Below, one piece after another: positions 39,953 through 49,754 of a stretch of 64,000 nucleotides of DNA. This stretch comes from Bradyrhizobium sp. CSS354 (GTDB taxonomy: Bacteria > Pseudomonadota > Alphaproteobacteria > Rhizobiales > Xanthobacteraceae): NCBI RefSeq assembly GCF_029051725.1, contig NZ_JAACFU010000025.1, positions 1 to 64,000 on the forward strand, read 5' to 3'. A model generated the notes under the pieces. The model saw nothing but the letters and a program-made list of their open reading frames with translations, searched no databases and was not told the origin of the DNA. The position numbers were made by a program, and so were the translations under genes. Position 1 is the stretch's first letter. Each line of letters opens with the position of its first letter.

Positions 39953-41956
39953 TTACGACCGCGCAGGATGCAGCCGAATACGGCGCTGATCCCAGAGCCC
40001 GCGCAGTTCGTTGACGAGACCTTCGCGCCTAGTCCTGTCAGAGGTGACTCTTGCGAGAAGATCGGCAAGAACAGCTTCCTTCTCAATTTGCATCAGCATG
40101 TCAAACAGGTCGTGTGAGACGCGCACGCTGTCCTGGCTGGAGTGACCCATGCGGATCTCGCAGACTGTCTCCTGGCGTTCTCGGCCCGCATGAGCGCGAA
40201 CCCGATAAAGAGATACATGGGGCGGCAGTGATACAGCGAGTGCAGTCCAGCTTTCGAGCGTTGTTGCCCGCTTCTTGACGAGGAATGAGCCCACCACAAG
40301 ACCATCCAGCTCGGTCGATAAAAACGCCGTAATCGCATCGGCAACGGAATCGACGATCGGTTCGGCATTATTGTTGAATGACGTATTAAGCAGAATTGGG
40401 ACGCCTGTCCGGCACTTGAACGCGTTGATGAGATCCCAATAGGCGGCATTGCTCGTGCGGGAAACCGTTTGCAGCCGAGCGGTACCATCGATATGCGTGA
40501 TCGCCCCCAGCAAAGCACGCTTGGATTCGCGTACGCGAACGACGAAATTCATGAAGGGATATTCTGCGCGAGCATCCGGCAACTCAAAGAACGCGCCCGC
40601 ATCCTCCTCCAGAACCGACGGCGCAAATGGTCGATAACTCTCACGCTTCTTGACCATCGCGTTAATCCGCTCCTTGTTTGCGGCGGGCCTCGGGTCCGCA
40701 AGAATACTGCGGTTGCCGAGCGCACGAGGGCCGAACTCAGACCGGCCCTGTACCCACCCGATCACGGCGCCATCAGCGATCCACTCGGCTGCTTTAGTTG
40801 CGACGTCAGCGGTCCGTTCCATCTCCAGGTGTCCGGTCCATCGCTTCAGTTCCTGTTCGATGCTGTCGTCGCTGCCGACATCTGGCCCCCAATAAACCGC
40901 CTGGAGTCGCTCGCGGGGCGCCGGCTGCCCGGCCTCTTTCGACACCATCAGTGCCGCGCCCAATGCGCATCCGGCATCATGCGCAGCCGGCTGCACGAAG
41001 ATGTCCTCGAAGAGGCCTGAATACAGGAGTTTTCCGTTCAGAGTGCAGTTGTGGGCGACCCCGCCAGCCAGGCACAACCGTTTCATTCCGGTCGACTCAC
41101 GGTAATGCCGAAGAATGTGAAACACGATCCGCTCCAGCGCCTCCTGCAACGATGCGCTCACATCTTGATGCTGTTGCGTGAACGGCATTCCCTTTCGCCG
41201 GACCTCGATATTGCGCAGCAATGCCGGGCCGACCCGGTCGAGGTGAACGCGGTAGCCACCGTTTGCGGAGAGCTCATAGAATTGGGCAAAGAGCTCGCGA
41301 TAGCGTGCGGGATCTCCGTAAGGAGCCAGTCCCATCACCTTATACTCGTCGAACAAGCCGTAGCCGAGATATCGGATCGTCTCCAGATAGAACAGTCCGA
41401 GAGAGTTATTCTCTGGAAACGTCATAAGCTCGGTCATTTCGGTACCCGACCCGACCGCCAAGAGACCCGAGAGGAAGTCGCCACAACCGTCGATCGCGAG
41501 AACCAGGCTTTCTTCAAAACCCGACATCGCCAGAGCGCTCACGGCATGGGCCTGATGGTGGCCTACGAATGACACCCGCGAGGGATCAATTTCGGTTCCG
41601 AACTCCGCCGCCAGAAGGTGCCGTAATAGCAAATTGGCATTTAGCGGAATTGAGATCTCAGGTTGTGAGATGAACAGCCGTTCGAGCATCGCGTTGCAAT
41701 AGGGTTCGGTGGCGTAGAACGCAATACGATCGACGTCGCCAAGCTCCACACCCGCAGCTGCAAGACAGTATTGAATCGCACCGCTCGGGAGCTTGTTTGA
41801 GTGTTTGATCCTATTGAGGCGCTCCTCTTCAACGGCAGCGATGACGCGCCCGTCCCTGACAAGTACTGCGGCGCCGTCGTGCAGAAACGTGTTCGGCAGT
41901 TCAAGCGGATTTTCATAGACCCTATCGAGCCCGCCACTCAGTCCTAGACACAGCAT
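39953..41956 (-). CDS. nolO: NolO, Nod factor carbamoyltransferase
   Basis: NolO adds a carbamoyl group to the non-reducing GlcNAc of Nod factors (O-3 or O-4 in characterised cases). The 667-aa protein belongs to the NodU/CmcH family. An N-terminal domain contains FLHDGAAVLVRDGRVIAAVEEERLNRIKHS, with the metal-binding His and Asp, and FVGHHQAHAVSALAMSGF. The C-terminal carbamoyltransferase part contains LCLAGGVAHNCTLNGK, SEFGPRALGNRSILADPR and ILLNTSFNNNAEPIV. The ATG has a GGAG ribosome binding site. It is 190 bp from nodJ and probably in the same transcription unit. Confidence 0.94.
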   Translation of the reverse strand: MLCLGLSGGLDRVYENPLELPNTFLHDGAAVLVRDGRVIAAVEEERLNRIKHSNKLPSGAIQYCLAAAGVELGDVDRIAFYATEPYCNAMLERLFISQPEISIPLNANLLLRHLLAAEFGTEIDPSRVSFVGHHQAHAVSALAMSGFEESLVLAIDGCGDFLSGLLAVGSGTEMTELMTFPENNSLGLFYLETIRYLGYGLFDEYKVMGLAPYGDPARYRELFAQFYELSANGGYRVHLDRVGPALLRNIEVRRKGMPFTQQHQDVSASLQEALERIVFHILRHYRESTGMKRLCLAGGVAHNCTLNGKLLYSGLFEDIFVQPAAHDAGCALGAALMVSKEAGQPAPRERLQAVYWGPDVGSDDSIEQELKRWTGHLEMERTADVATKAAEWIADGAVIGWVQGRSEFGPRALGNRSILADPRPAANKERINAMVKKRESYRPFAPSVLEEDAGAFFELPDARAEYPFMNFVVRVRESKRALLGAITHIDGTARLQTVSRTSNAAYWDLINAFKCRTGVPILLNTSFNNNAEPIVDSVADAITAFLSTELDGLVVGSFLVKKRATTLESWTALAVSLPPHVSLYRVRAHAGRERQETVCEIRMGHSSQDSVRVSHDLFDMLMQIEKEAVLADLLARVTSDRTRREGLVNELRGLWDQRRIRLHPARS

Positions 41957-42149
41957 CTTGTTCTCCGTTCATCCTGAGAGGCCTGTTGGCCTATTTCGTA
42001 TCGCTTGCTTTGCAAGTAGACCGCACATCGCGGCGGGCGGATCCGGCATTGCTAGCGTAACAAGGCCCACATAAGCGTCGCACGCGAATCGCGTTACGCC
42101 CGATATCTGAGCTCGCCCACGCGATGCTTCGCTTGAGGTCTTGTTCCTC

Positions 42150-42938
42150 TCACCGCATCAGCCGTTGCCGAAGCAACGCGGCCGAGACGAGGAAGGGAAA
42201 CGCCGCGTAGATGCAAAGTGCGCCCACATGCAAGCCGAGGCTGTCGACCGGCCGGCCGAGCATTGCTGGACGAATGAGATCGACCGAGTGAGTCAGTGGC
42301 AAGAAGGCGGCTATGCGTTGAAATGACCCTGGCAACTGGCTCATTGGGAAGATCGCCCCGCTCAAATACATCATGGGCGTGAGAATGAGTGACTGGTAGA
42401 AGATAAAATAGTCGTGGCTCGGTGCAAGTGCTGAAACGACCATTGCGAGGCTCGCGAACGTAACGCCAGTGAGGGCGATGGCTGGTAACGCATAGGGGAT
42501 GGATGACCACTCGGCATAACCCAGTGCAACGGCAACTATCGTAATCGCCGTCCCGGCGAGCAAGGCCTTACTCGCTGCCCATGCCACTTCACCGAGAACA
42601 ATGTCGCCGAGCGTAAGGGGCGTACAGAGCACTGCCTCCCATGTGCAATTTGTCTGCATGCGAGCGTAGGCCGCATAGATCGTTTCGAAGGTTGCGGAGA
42701 CCATCGCGCTTGTGGCGACCATGCCAGCGGCGAGAAACGAGATGTATGAGGTCCCCTCGACGCCACCGATGATCATTCCAAGGCCAAAACCAAGGCCAAA
42801 GAGAGAGCTCATCGGCTCGGCGAGATTCCCAAGAATCGATGCCAAAGCGACTTTCCGCCAGACCAGAAAATTCCGGCGCCATACCGCGATCCAGTTCCAT
42901 GGATTGGCAGGGAGCGCCGGCGCAAAACGTTGCCACAT
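42150..42938 (-). CDS. nodJ: NodJ, Nod factor ABC exporter permease
   Basis: NodJ is the integral membrane partner of NodI for lipochitooligosaccharide export. The 262-aa protein has about six hydrophobic helices and belongs to the ABC-2 permease family. Segments include [25 protein letters not shown] at the N-terminus, [26 protein letters not shown] in the cytoplasmic loop, and [21 protein letters not shown] near the C-terminus. The ATG lies 3 bp after the nodI stop, with its ribosome binding site AGGA inside nodI. Confidence 0.96.
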   Translation of the reverse strand: MWQRFAPALPANPWNWIAVWRRNFLVWRKVALASILGNLAEPMSSLFGLGFGLGMIIGGVEGTSYISFLAAGMVATSAMVSATFETIYAAYARMQTNCTWEAVLCTPLTLGDIVLGEVAWAASKALLAGTAITIVAVALGYAEWSSIPYALPAIALTGVTFASLAMVVSALAPSHDYFIFYQSLILTPMMYLSGAIFPMSQLPGSFQRIAAFLPLTHSVDLIRPAMLGRPVDSLGLHVGALCIYAAFPFLVSAALLRQRLMR

Positions 42939-42941
42939 CGT

Positions 42942-43856
42942 TCAGTCCTTCATCTCTCGCCCGGTTAGCCGCAAGAAGACATCCTCCAGATTTGGAGGAC
43001 GCTGCAGAAGGCGGAGATCTGTGCGGTTTGCAAGCCGGACGCGCACCTGCTCTGGATCCCTGACATAGCAGAACAACGTCTCTCCGCTGACCTCAGCGCG
43101 CTGCACTTGGGGTCTGACCAGCGGCAGCAGTTCATGCGGATTACCACCGTAAATCTCGATCACTTGGCAGCCGATCTGCTGCTCGATCAGCGCGTGAGGC
43201 CGGCCTTCGGCGATCTTGCGGCCGTGCTCAAGCACGCAAAGGCGGTCGCACAATCGCTCCGCCTCTTCCATGAAGTGGGTGGTGAGAAGAATCGTTTTGC
43301 CGCGCGCCAAGAGCGAGCGCAAGCGTTCCCAGATCAGGTGACGGCCGTGCGGATCGAGGCCGGTCGTCGGCTCGTCAAGCACCAAGAGCTGCGGGTCATT
43401 AATGAGGGCACGAGCCAGCGTCAGGCGCCGCTTCATGCCGCCGGACAGTTGGCCCACCCGGGCATCCGCCTTATTCTCCAGGCGCGCGAATTCGAGCAGT
43501 GACGGCGTGACCGCTTTGACCTCGGTCGCGCTCATGGCGAAGTAGCGACCGAAAACAAGCAAGTTCTCGCGCACCGTGAGCTGAAGATCAAGGTTGTCAG
43601 ATTGTGGGACAACCCCGATGCCCCGGCGCGCCAAGCGCGCACGTGTCGGCACCGGCTCGCCAAGCACGCATATCTTACCTGCGTCGGGCGATGCAACACC
43701 CAGGATCAAACGCGCAAGCGTGCTTTTACCCGCGCCGTTTGGTCCCAGCAGACCGAAGCACTCTCCCGGCGAGACCGTAAACGAAAGAGCGTCCACGACG
43801 ACCCTGTCGTTGTAGGACTTGCTCACCTCGAAAAGGTCGACTGCCGCGGTTGACAT
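42942..43856 (-). CDS. nodI: NodI, Nod factor ABC exporter ATPase
   Basis: NodI is the ATP-binding subunit that, with NodJ, secretes Nod factors. From the ATG at 43856, 4 bp after the nodU stop, the product has 304 aa. It contains Walker [10 protein letters not shown], the signature [15 protein letters not shown], Walker [18 protein letters not shown], and the H-loop [16 protein letters not shown]-terminal extension of about 70 aa follows, as in other DrrA/NodI-type ATPases. The frame is open far into nodU, but only this start fits the family. Confidence 0.96.
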   Translation of the reverse strand: MSTAAVDLFEVSKSYNDRVVVDALSFTVSPGECFGLLGPNGAGKSTLARLILGVASPDAGKICVLGEPVPTRARLARRGIGVVPQSDNLDLQLTVRENLLVFGRYFAMSATEVKAVTPSLLEFARLENKADARVGQLSGGMKRRLTLARALINDPQLLVLDEPTTGLDPHGRHLIWERLRSLLARGKTILLTTHFMEEAERLCDRLCVLEHGRKIAEGRPHALIEQQIGCQVIEIYGGNPHELLPLVRPQVQRAEVSGETLFCYVRDPEQVRVRLANRTDLRLLQRPPNLEDVFLRLTGREMKD

Positions 43857-43860
43857 TTGC

Positions 43861-45573
43861 TTACGCCATCGCGACGGACGTTGTTCGCGCCGCTTCCTGG
43901 GTCGCGCGCTTTTTTGTCCAAAGCAGGCCGTCACACCATACGTGGTCGACGCGTCCCCACTGGCACGCGGCGGCAGCATCCGGGAAGAAGCCGCGTCCAT
44001 GCAGATTGGCGCTGGTATTGCAAAGCAACGGAATGGCTGTGAGCTTCTCGTACTCGATGAGAAGCTCGGCCACTTTATGTGGAGAGGTTCTGGAAACGGT
44101 CTGTAGGCGGGCAGATCCATCGAGATGCACGACGGCCGGAATTTTGTCCCGCCATTCCGGTCGCGTCTGGTGATCGAACAGCATGTACGGATCGGGTACG
44201 CCAGGGCTAAATATCTCGGCCGCGCGATCCTCCAGGCATATCGGCGCTACCGGCCTGAAATGCTCGCGAAGTTTGATATCGTTGAGATGATCTTTCATTC
44301 CTTCCCAGGTCGCGGCTGCGAGAATGCTTCTGCCACCCAGAGCTCGTGGTCCGATCTCGGCGGGTCCAGCAAGGAAGACGACCGGCTTGTCGCCCGCGAG
44401 AATTGCCGCAAGTTCGCCCATCGTGCAGGGCGCGCTCTCCCATTCGGGCGGGACTTCGCTGGGACGAACGGCCGGTCCACTGTAGACCGACCATTCCAGA
44501 GCTTTAAAGCCTTGCTGTGCCGCCAGTGCAGAGCAAGCAGCACCGATGGCTGAGCCGCTGTCGTTCGGAAAGGGGGGCACCCACACGGCATCGAACAGGC
44601 CGGTCGCACGAAATGCACTATTCCACTTAATATTCAAGCCACAGCCGCCGGCGATGCAGAGGTTACGCGCCCCCGCAAGATCCGAATGCCGCTGCACAAC
44701 ATCAGAAATTGTGCGAACCAGCAGACGCTCTAGAAAGACGTGAAATGACGCAAGGACGTCTTCGGCTTGCTTGGCCTTTAATCGCAGTGCGCACGCATTG
44801 AAGAAGTCGTGCAGAGCTTCAAGTGGCGATCGTGAGCTGTTGGTTTCTGCATGCTCACGGCAAGCGCCGTCAGCATGCGTGGCAAAGTGCGCCTCATAGA
44901 GTTCCTGAAACGTCTCGATAATATCCCCGTCGGGCGATCCCAGCGCGATATAGGCCATCAGCTTGCCGGCTATACCGAGATCCCAGCTGGTCCGGTCCGC
45001 CCGCCTGTAAGGTCCAAAGTGATGTCCTGCCGTCGCATAGGCGTGACCTATCATAGGAAACAGACATTCGATGAAACGGATGGCGTGGGGCTCGACATAG
45101 TAGAGGCGTGGAAACATGCAGCCGTCCCACACCAAGCAGAAAGCAGATTGTGCGGATTTGGCAAACGAGCTGGCGCAGTATGCGGATGCTACGTGCCCGG
45201 TGACATGGGGATAGCTTTGATAAGGATATAGCTTCCCGTCTAGCATGAGGCCGATGCGATCGCGGGACGTCAGGGGGCTGTCGCCGTGCCGTTCGACATA
45301 CGGCGCGCCCTTGAGTTTGACGGTCGTCGGCCCACTAAGGACTTCAAACTGCGATTCGAACTCTCCATCCCAGCCATCAATGACGAACTGATCAACATCG
45401 CTCGGATCCAGCCCGTGCTCCGCCAAGGCGCCAACAACGGCGTCCAGGTTGTCAATGGTTTGATAACGCGGATTGCTGTTCAGCTTCTCCTGTTCGACAC
45501 AAAACACCAGCCGGCCGTCCTCGATCAGAGCGACTGCCCCGTCATGCGTCAACTTGATACCGCAAATACGCAT
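43861..45573 (-). CDS. nodU: NodU, Nod factor 6-O-carbamoyltransferase
   Basis: NodU carbamoylates C6 of the non-reducing terminal residue of Nod factors. The 570-aa protein begins [31 protein letters not shown], the family's metal- and phosphate-binding start. It continues with [36 protein letters not shown] and [38 protein letters not shown]. The ATG at 45573 has AAAGGAG 6 bases upstream; the in-frame TTG at 45588 would sit before this ribosome binding site and is rejected. nodS ends 11 bp upstream and nodI begins 4 bp downstream. Confidence 0.96.
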   Translation of the reverse strand: MRICGIKLTHDGAVALIEDGRLVFCVEQEKLNSNPRYQTIDNLDAVVGALAEHGLDPSDVDQFVIDGWDGEFESQFEVLSGPTTVKLKGAPYVERHGDSPLTSRDRIGLMLDGKLYPYQSYPHVTGHVASAYCASSFAKSAQSAFCLVWDGCMFPRLYYVEPHAIRFIECLFPMIGHAYATAGHHFGPYRRADRTSWDLGIAGKLMAYIALGSPDGDIIETFQELYEAHFATHADGACREHAETNSSRSPLEALHDFFNACALRLKAKQAEDVLASFHVFLERLLVRTISDVVQRHSDLAGARNLCIAGGCGLNIKWNSAFRATGLFDAVWVPPFPNDSGSAIGAACSALAAQQGFKALEWSVYSGPAVRPSEVPPEWESAPCTMGELAAILAGDKPVVFLAGPAEIGPRALGGRSILAAATWEGMKDHLNDIKLREHFRPVAPICLEDRAAEIFSPGVPDPYMLFDHQTRPEWRDKIPAVVHLDGSARLQTVSRTSPHKVAELLIEYEKLTAIPLLCNTSANLHGRGFFPDAAAACQWGRVDHVWCDGLLWTKKRATQEAARTTSVAMA

Positions 45574-45584
45574 AGTGGCTCCTT

Positions 45585-46214
45585 TCAAGCTCGGCCGTTA
45601 AGACGGACCGAAGATTGCTCCGGATTAAGAAAGCGGACTAACAAGCAGTCTTCGTCAGCTGACTGCCCCTGGCACTGCGCGCGTTCGACCTCAATGAGCG
45701 CTTCAGTCAACATCGCGATGACCGTCTCGGCGCCAGCGACATGCCCCCATCGCTTGCAGGTGGCATCACGTGCAGATCCGAAGATCAGATGCCCACCTGG
45801 AGCAAGCATCTTCACCATTTTGCCGATCGCGATACGCATCTGTGTCATGTCTTCGAGATAGTAAAGAACTTCAGCGACCACGATCAGATCGAACAACTCT
45901 GCGGTCGAGAACTGCAGAATATCGCTCGCCGCCCAGCTGATATGCGACCACCTCTTGGTCCGCTGGACCGCTCGACCGATCGCTCGCGGCATAACGTCGA
46001 TGACCGTGAGTCGCTTGCAGTGAGGAGCAAGCTTCTCTGTGAATGCACCGGCCGCGCACCCGACCTCGAGGCCGTTTGAGACGGCACCGTCCGACAGCGA
46101 TAGCCGCAGCAATTGGGTGTGACGCTTACGTTCGAACGGATTGTCGTCAAGCCGCCACGGGTCGTCGTTAGCCAGCTCCCGTTCTAACGATTGATATGTG
46201 TTGTCAACACCCAC
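45585..46214 (-). CDS. nodS: NodS, Nod factor N-methyltransferase
   Basis: NodS is an S-adenosylmethionine-dependent methyltransferase acting on the deacetylated amino group of the chitooligosaccharide made by NodC and NodB. The 209-aa protein has the SAM motif I in GLEVGCAAGAFTEKLAPHC. The acidic motif is LTVIDVMPRAIGRA, and the family segment FDLIVVAEVLYYLEDM and HLIFGSARDATCKRWGHVAGAETV follow. The start is GTG at 46214 with AGGGGG 8 bases upstream. It lies 24 bp after nodC. Confidence 0.95.
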   Translation of the reverse strand: MGVDNTYQSLERELANDDPWRLDDNPFERKRHTQLLRLSLSDGAVSNGLEVGCAAGAFTEKLAPHCKRLTVIDVMPRAIGRAVQRTKRWSHISWAASDILQFSTAELFDLIVVAEVLYYLEDMTQMRIAIGKMVKMLAPGGHLIFGSARDATCKRWGHVAGAETVIAMLTEALIEVERAQCQGQSADEDCLLVRFLNPEQSSVRLNGRA

Positions 46215-46238
46215 GAGTTTATCCCCCTACGAAATTGC

Positions 46239-47594
46239 TTATTCAGTCTCGGCCGCAACGTCATCCGACGCGATCAGCCGCTGGGCGGCGCGCAAACGAC
46301 CTGCCCTGCGAATCGAGCCAGGCGTTCCCGATCCTGGGTTAAGGCTTGGTCCAGTTGCCGCCTTTTCGATCGAGGCCTTCGATTCATCAACGTCTGATTT
46401 CGCTACTTTGCGCGAGAGCCAGTCGCTGTTGCTCAAGGTACAGAGCGCGTAGGCCTTCATTGGGAGCAGGAGGAAGATGTTGATCGGGGTGTGCAGCGCG
46501 AATCCGAGAAATCGAAGCTCGCGGGCGCGAATCGCCGCCACGCTGCACCGAACCATGGTCATCGCGACGATGGTCAGACCGGTCCACCAGGGCACGCTGT
46601 CGGTGAGCGCGAGCTGAGCGAGCGCGGCAATCGACGAGATGGCGAGCAGCAGCGGCCCGAGGTTCTGTCCGAGCACATCGAGCGTGAGGTACCGATCGAG
46701 GCCGGGCAGCAGGTGCAAACCGAGTAGCGTATCGCGGTAAGTGCTCCGCGCCCAGCGGAGCTGTTGTCGCAGATACGGCAAGAGCTTGTCCGGGACCACC
46801 GTGGCGGCGACGGCGTCCGGAACGTACTCGGTTCGAAATCCTGCCTTGAGCATGAGGATCGTCAGATGGCGGTCCTCACCGAAGTCGCTCGGCTTTCCTC
46901 GGAAAAACTGCGTCTCGTACTGGTCGAGCAACAACATGAGCGCGGAACGGCGGTACATGGCACACGGCCCACAGCAGCACATGACCGCACCAAAGCGCGT
47001 CTGAGCCGCACGCTCCTCGTTGCAAGCCAACCAGTACTCCATGTCGATCAATCCGGTCAGCCAGCTGTCGTTGCGGTTGCTGGCCGTCAATTGACCCATG
47101 GCCGCGCCGACGGCTGGATCCTGCATCTTGCGTACGAGCTTGCTGACGACGTCGCTAGCGATTTCCGTGTCGGAATCGACGTTAAGCACGAGATCGCCGA
47201 ATGAGCGGCGTATCGCGGCAATCTGCGCCTTGCGCTTTCCGACGTTGCTTGGCAGCAGAATGATGCTGACCCTCGGGTCATGCGCGTAGCTTGCGTGTAC
47301 GGGTGCCACTGCACCGACATTTGCGGAGCCATCATCGACCACATAGACCTGCAATCGCCCTGTGTAGTCCTGGCCTGCAATAGACTTCAGGCAGGCCGCC
47401 AGCGTGCGCGGGTCCTCGTTGAAGCAGGGCACGATGACATCCACGCTGGGCAGAGCACCGGCGTTGACCGGGTCATACGGCGGCAGTGAGGCGTCGGTTC
47501 GCAGCGCATAAAGCGCCTGCGCGCTCTTATGGACGCTGGAGAGCAACGCGTAAGAGGCAACAGCAACGGTGCTGATGGTGGCAAGCAAGGTCAT
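46239..47594 (-). CDS. nodC: NodC, N-acetylglucosaminyltransferase (chitin oligosaccharide synthase)
   Basis: NodC polymerises UDP-GlcNAc into the chitin oligomer backbone at the inner membrane. The 451-aa GT2 protein has an N-terminal membrane segment. The catalytic core shows VIVPCFNEDPRTLAACLKSI, DDGSAN, LNVDSDTEI, GEDRHLTILML, and the processivity motif QQLRWARS. Three C-terminal membrane helices (about 300-385) follow. The ATG at 47594 overlaps the nodB stop (ATGA) and aligns with known NodC starts (M-x-LLAT). An ATG two codons upstream (47600) is possible. The tail after the last helix is Ser/Ala-rich and variable in this family. Confidence 0.96.
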   Translation of the reverse strand: MTLLATISTVAVASYALLSSVHKSAQALYALRTDASLPPYDPVNAGALPSVDVIVPCFNEDPRTLAACLKSIAGQDYTGRLQVYVVDDGSANVGAVAPVHASYAHDPRVSIILLPSNVGKRKAQIAAIRRSFGDLVLNVDSDTEIASDVVSKLVRKMQDPAVGAAMGQLTASNRNDSWLTGLIDMEYWLACNEERAAQTRFGAVMCCCGPCAMYRRSALMLLLDQYETQFFRGKPSDFGEDRHLTILMLKAGFRTEYVPDAVAATVVPDKLLPYLRQQLRWARSTYRDTLLGLHLLPGLDRYLTLDVLGQNLGPLLLAISSIAALAQLALTDSVPWWTGLTIVAMTMVRCSVAAIRARELRFLGFALHTPINIFLLLPMKAYALCTLSNSDWLSRKVAKSDVDESKASIEKAATGPSLNPGSGTPGSIRRAGRLRAAQRLIASDDVAAETE

Positions 47595-48268
47595 GGGCAT
47601 TGATCGATTCGGTTAGGTTGAGGAAGCGACCGGATTGCAAATCCACGGTCGTGCAGTGCTGGAATGAGCTGGGCGAGCGCCATTACGGTCTGGTCGCGCC
47701 GACCAGCATCAGGGCGGCGTCCCAGCTCGTCGGGAGGGCATCCGTCATGCAGGAGCACGATTGCCCCCGGTTGCAGCGAGGTCAGCACTGCGGCAACAAT
47801 CGCCTCGACGCCGGGACGAGCCCAGTCTTGCGGATCGACTGACCAGTGCAGGGCGGCCAGATCGGCCTTCGCCGACGCGGCGAGTGCCTCCTTAGTCCAT
47901 ATCCCGTACGGCGCGCGCATGTGCCGCACAGAGGCTCGGGGGCAGGCCATTCCGATGACCTTGTTCGTGGTAAGGATCTCGTATTGCGCCTCATCCGGCA
48001 TGCATTTGGACAATTCCGGGTGCGTCATTGTGTGGTTTGCGATTTCGTGCCCTTCAGCAATGATGCGCTGGATCAGCTCCGGCTGGCCCGCTGCATATGC
48101 ACCGATCACGCAGAAGGTGGCGGGGGCCCGATGCTGGGCCAGCACGTCCAGGATAGCTGGCGTGCAATGCGGGTTTGGACCATCATCAAAGGTCAGATAG
48201 ACGCAGTGCTCTTCGCCGGCCTCGGCGTAGTCGCTCCGCGCTTCAGTCACGTCGTTTGTTGACGTCAC
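47591..48268 (-). CDS. nodB: NodB, chitooligosaccharide deacetylase
   Basis: NodB removes the N-acetyl group from the non-reducing end of the chitin oligomer. The 225-aa protein is a polysaccharide deacetylase (NodB homology domain) with TFDDGPN at residues 26-32, where Asp28 and Asp29 serve as catalytic base and metal ligand. The metal-binding H-x3-H is HTMTH (79-83), and [14 protein letters not shown] and LLHDG follow. The start ATG overlaps the nodA stop (ATGA) and its stop overlaps nodC, so A, B and C are translationally coupled. Confidence 0.96.
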   Translation of the reverse strand: MTSTNDVTEARSDYAEAGEEHCVYLTFDDGPNPHCTPAILDVLAQHRAPATFCVIGAYAAGQPELIQRIIAEGHEIANHTMTHPELSKCMPDEAQYEILTTNKVIGMACPRASVRHMRAPYGIWTKEALAASAKADLAALHWSVDPQDWARPGVEAIVAAVLTSLQPGAIVLLHDGCPPDELGRRPDAGRRDQTVMALAQLIPALHDRGFAIRSLPQPNRIDQCP

Positions 48269-48897
48269 AGTTCTGGCCCGTTCCGTTCAATCATCTCACC
48301 TGCCGGCCATTCGCTCATTGGCCTGGCAATCGGCAGAACGAGGCCGACCACGTCCTCCACTCGCGTCGGAGGCACAGTGAGATAGATATCCGGACGAGCG
48401 GATCGAACGCGGAGCCCTGGTAGAACAGTCGCTAAGCCCTGTCGTCCGAGCAGTCTGGTAATATGTTTCTGCAGGGCAGATCGGACCGTGCCAAAGCCGA
48501 ATGGCACGCCAAGATCTCGCAATACGGGATACATCACGCGGATGGAGTGGCTGATTCCGAGCCCCTCGAGATCCGGGCGTACCCCGTACAATCCGAGTTC
48601 AGCCACGAGCAGATCAACCTCACCAACTTTTATAAAGCGGCGCAGTGCGCCGATGTGAATCGCGACGCCACGATCATCGTAGCCAATTGCCCGAATCTCA
48701 GGCCTTGCGCCGGCCCAGCTTCGATGACCTTCAAAGGGCTTTGCATTGAATTCCCCGGTCGGACCATAGGTCTTGCGGAAGAAGTCGGACAATTCAATGT
48801 GGTCAGCAATTTGAAGCTCATTCTCCCAGCACAGCCTCCAACGAACCGGAGGGCGCGCCGAAACACCTCGTGTGGACGCGGGCGCGATCATGTTCAT
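48265..48897 (-). CDS. nodA: NodA, Nod factor N-acyltransferase
   Basis: NodA attaches the fatty acyl chain to the free amino group created by NodB. The 210-aa protein has the usual NodA features: [48 protein letters not shown] near the N-terminus and [31 protein letters not shown] in the middle. The length is slightly above the usual 196-200 aa because of an N-terminal extension, which is known in Bradyrhizobium NodA. The ATG has AGGAG upstream and overlaps the stop of the preceding receiver-like gene (ATGA). Confidence 0.97.
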   Translation of the reverse strand: MNMIAPASTRGVSARPPVRWRLCWENELQIADHIELSDFFRKTYGPTGEFNAKPFEGHRSWAGARPEIRAIGYDDRGVAIHIGALRRFIKVGEVDLLVAELGLYGVRPDLEGLGISHSIRVMYPVLRDLGVPFGFGTVRSALQKHITRLLGRQGLATVLPGLRVRSARPDIYLTVPPTRVEDVVGLVLPIARPMSEWPAGEMIERNGPEL

Positions 48898-49310
48898 GGA
48901 GAGTAACTCCTATTCATTATCTGGCTCCTGACGCAGGCCAACAGTTCGCAACGTTCGAAAGGCTTGCTCAGGAACTGGAGTCCATGTTGCAGGACTCGGC
49001 TCACGTGGTTTCCGCAGTCGTCTGTGAGCAGAACGGTGGGAATCGCGCCTCCGGATGCAACCAGATGATAAAAAAGTTCAAGACCACTCATCACGCTCGA
49101 CTGCATGTCCGCGATCAAGCAAGACGTGATCAAACGGCGGCCCGATTTCAAGAACCCGTCTGCGCTCTCAAATGGTTCGGGCACGTAGCCCGCGGAAAAC
49201 ACCACATCCGTGAGACCTTCACGCGCTGACCGATCTGCATTCACAATCGAGACCACATCGAGCGTGTGCGCAACTCGCATCAGATTTGCAAAGGACGCCT
49301 TCGCTTGCAT
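48894..49310 (-). CDS. nodY/nodK: NodK/NodY-position protein: degenerate receiver domain upstream of nodA
   Basis: This gene occupies the nodK/nodY position of Bradyrhizobium nod operons, between the nod box and nodA. Its stop overlaps the nodA ATG (ATGA), so it is translated with nodA. From the ATG at 49310 it gives 138 aa; the frame stays open to 49643, so a longer form is possible. The sequence is a CheY/FixJ-like receiver. Asp68 ([12 protein letters not shown]) and Lys116 (FLSKPFE) are retained, but the acidic pocket is altered to N24-A25-D26 where DDD is usual. It may therefore not be phosphorylated normally. It resembles the single-domain receiver at 12054. Its function is unknown. Confidence 0.75.
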   Translation of the reverse strand: MQAKASFANLMRVAHTLDVVSIVNADRSAREGLTDVVFSAGYVPEPFESADGFLKSGRRLITSCLIADMQSSVMSGLELFYHLVASGGAIPTVLLTDDCGNHVSRVLQHGLQFLSKPFERCELLACVRSQIMNRSYSP

Positions 49311-49695
49311 GTTCCGCACGATTTCACCCCAGCAGGGACGCGATCCAATCGCCTGCGACCACAACACATTCGGCACCCGCAACCGGAAGGGTCCGACTGG
49401 ACGAAAATCTACGGCCAAGTTGAGCGTTCGCTCAATTCTACGGCGGTACACGGCGGATATAGGATGGGTTGGCAAAGCCATACGAAGGTTTGCCCGTCGT
49501 ATCCGCCAACGCAAGTTTGCGAATCCCCGCGGTTCTAGATCGGGGTATGGCTCGCGCAACACGCGCGAATCTGCGAACGCACGGTCTAGACGTCTTGACC
49601 GATCCCTCGTGCTGGACTGAGACGCGCAACGATTTGTAACCATTCTGATCGATCTGACTTCTCGCTATACGATCGTTTGCTATCGTCATTCGGTA

Positions 49696-49744
49696 CAAAT
49701 GGTAAAATCGATTGTGTCGATAGAACACATTCAAACCGTGGATC
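49696..49744 (-). promoter_or_regulatory. nod box (NodD-binding promoter) of the nod operon
   Basis: Read on the minus strand, the 49-bp element begins GATCCACGGTTTGAATG. It continues with CTATCGA and ends ACAATCGATTTTACCA. This fits the nod box consensus, including the ATCCA-N7-ATG dyad and the strongly conserved ACAATC-ATTTTACCA block. It lies 10 bp upstream of the nodD ATG and about 385 bp upstream of the probable nodY/nodK start. It therefore drives the operon leftward and overlaps the nodD promoter region. Confidence 0.92.
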
Positions 49745-49754
49745 ACTCACGATT

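Noticed and set aside
42942-44120. Longer nodI frame starting at 44120 inside nodU
   Set aside because: The extra N-terminus is unrelated to NodI; the ATG at 43856, just after the nodU stop, fits the family.
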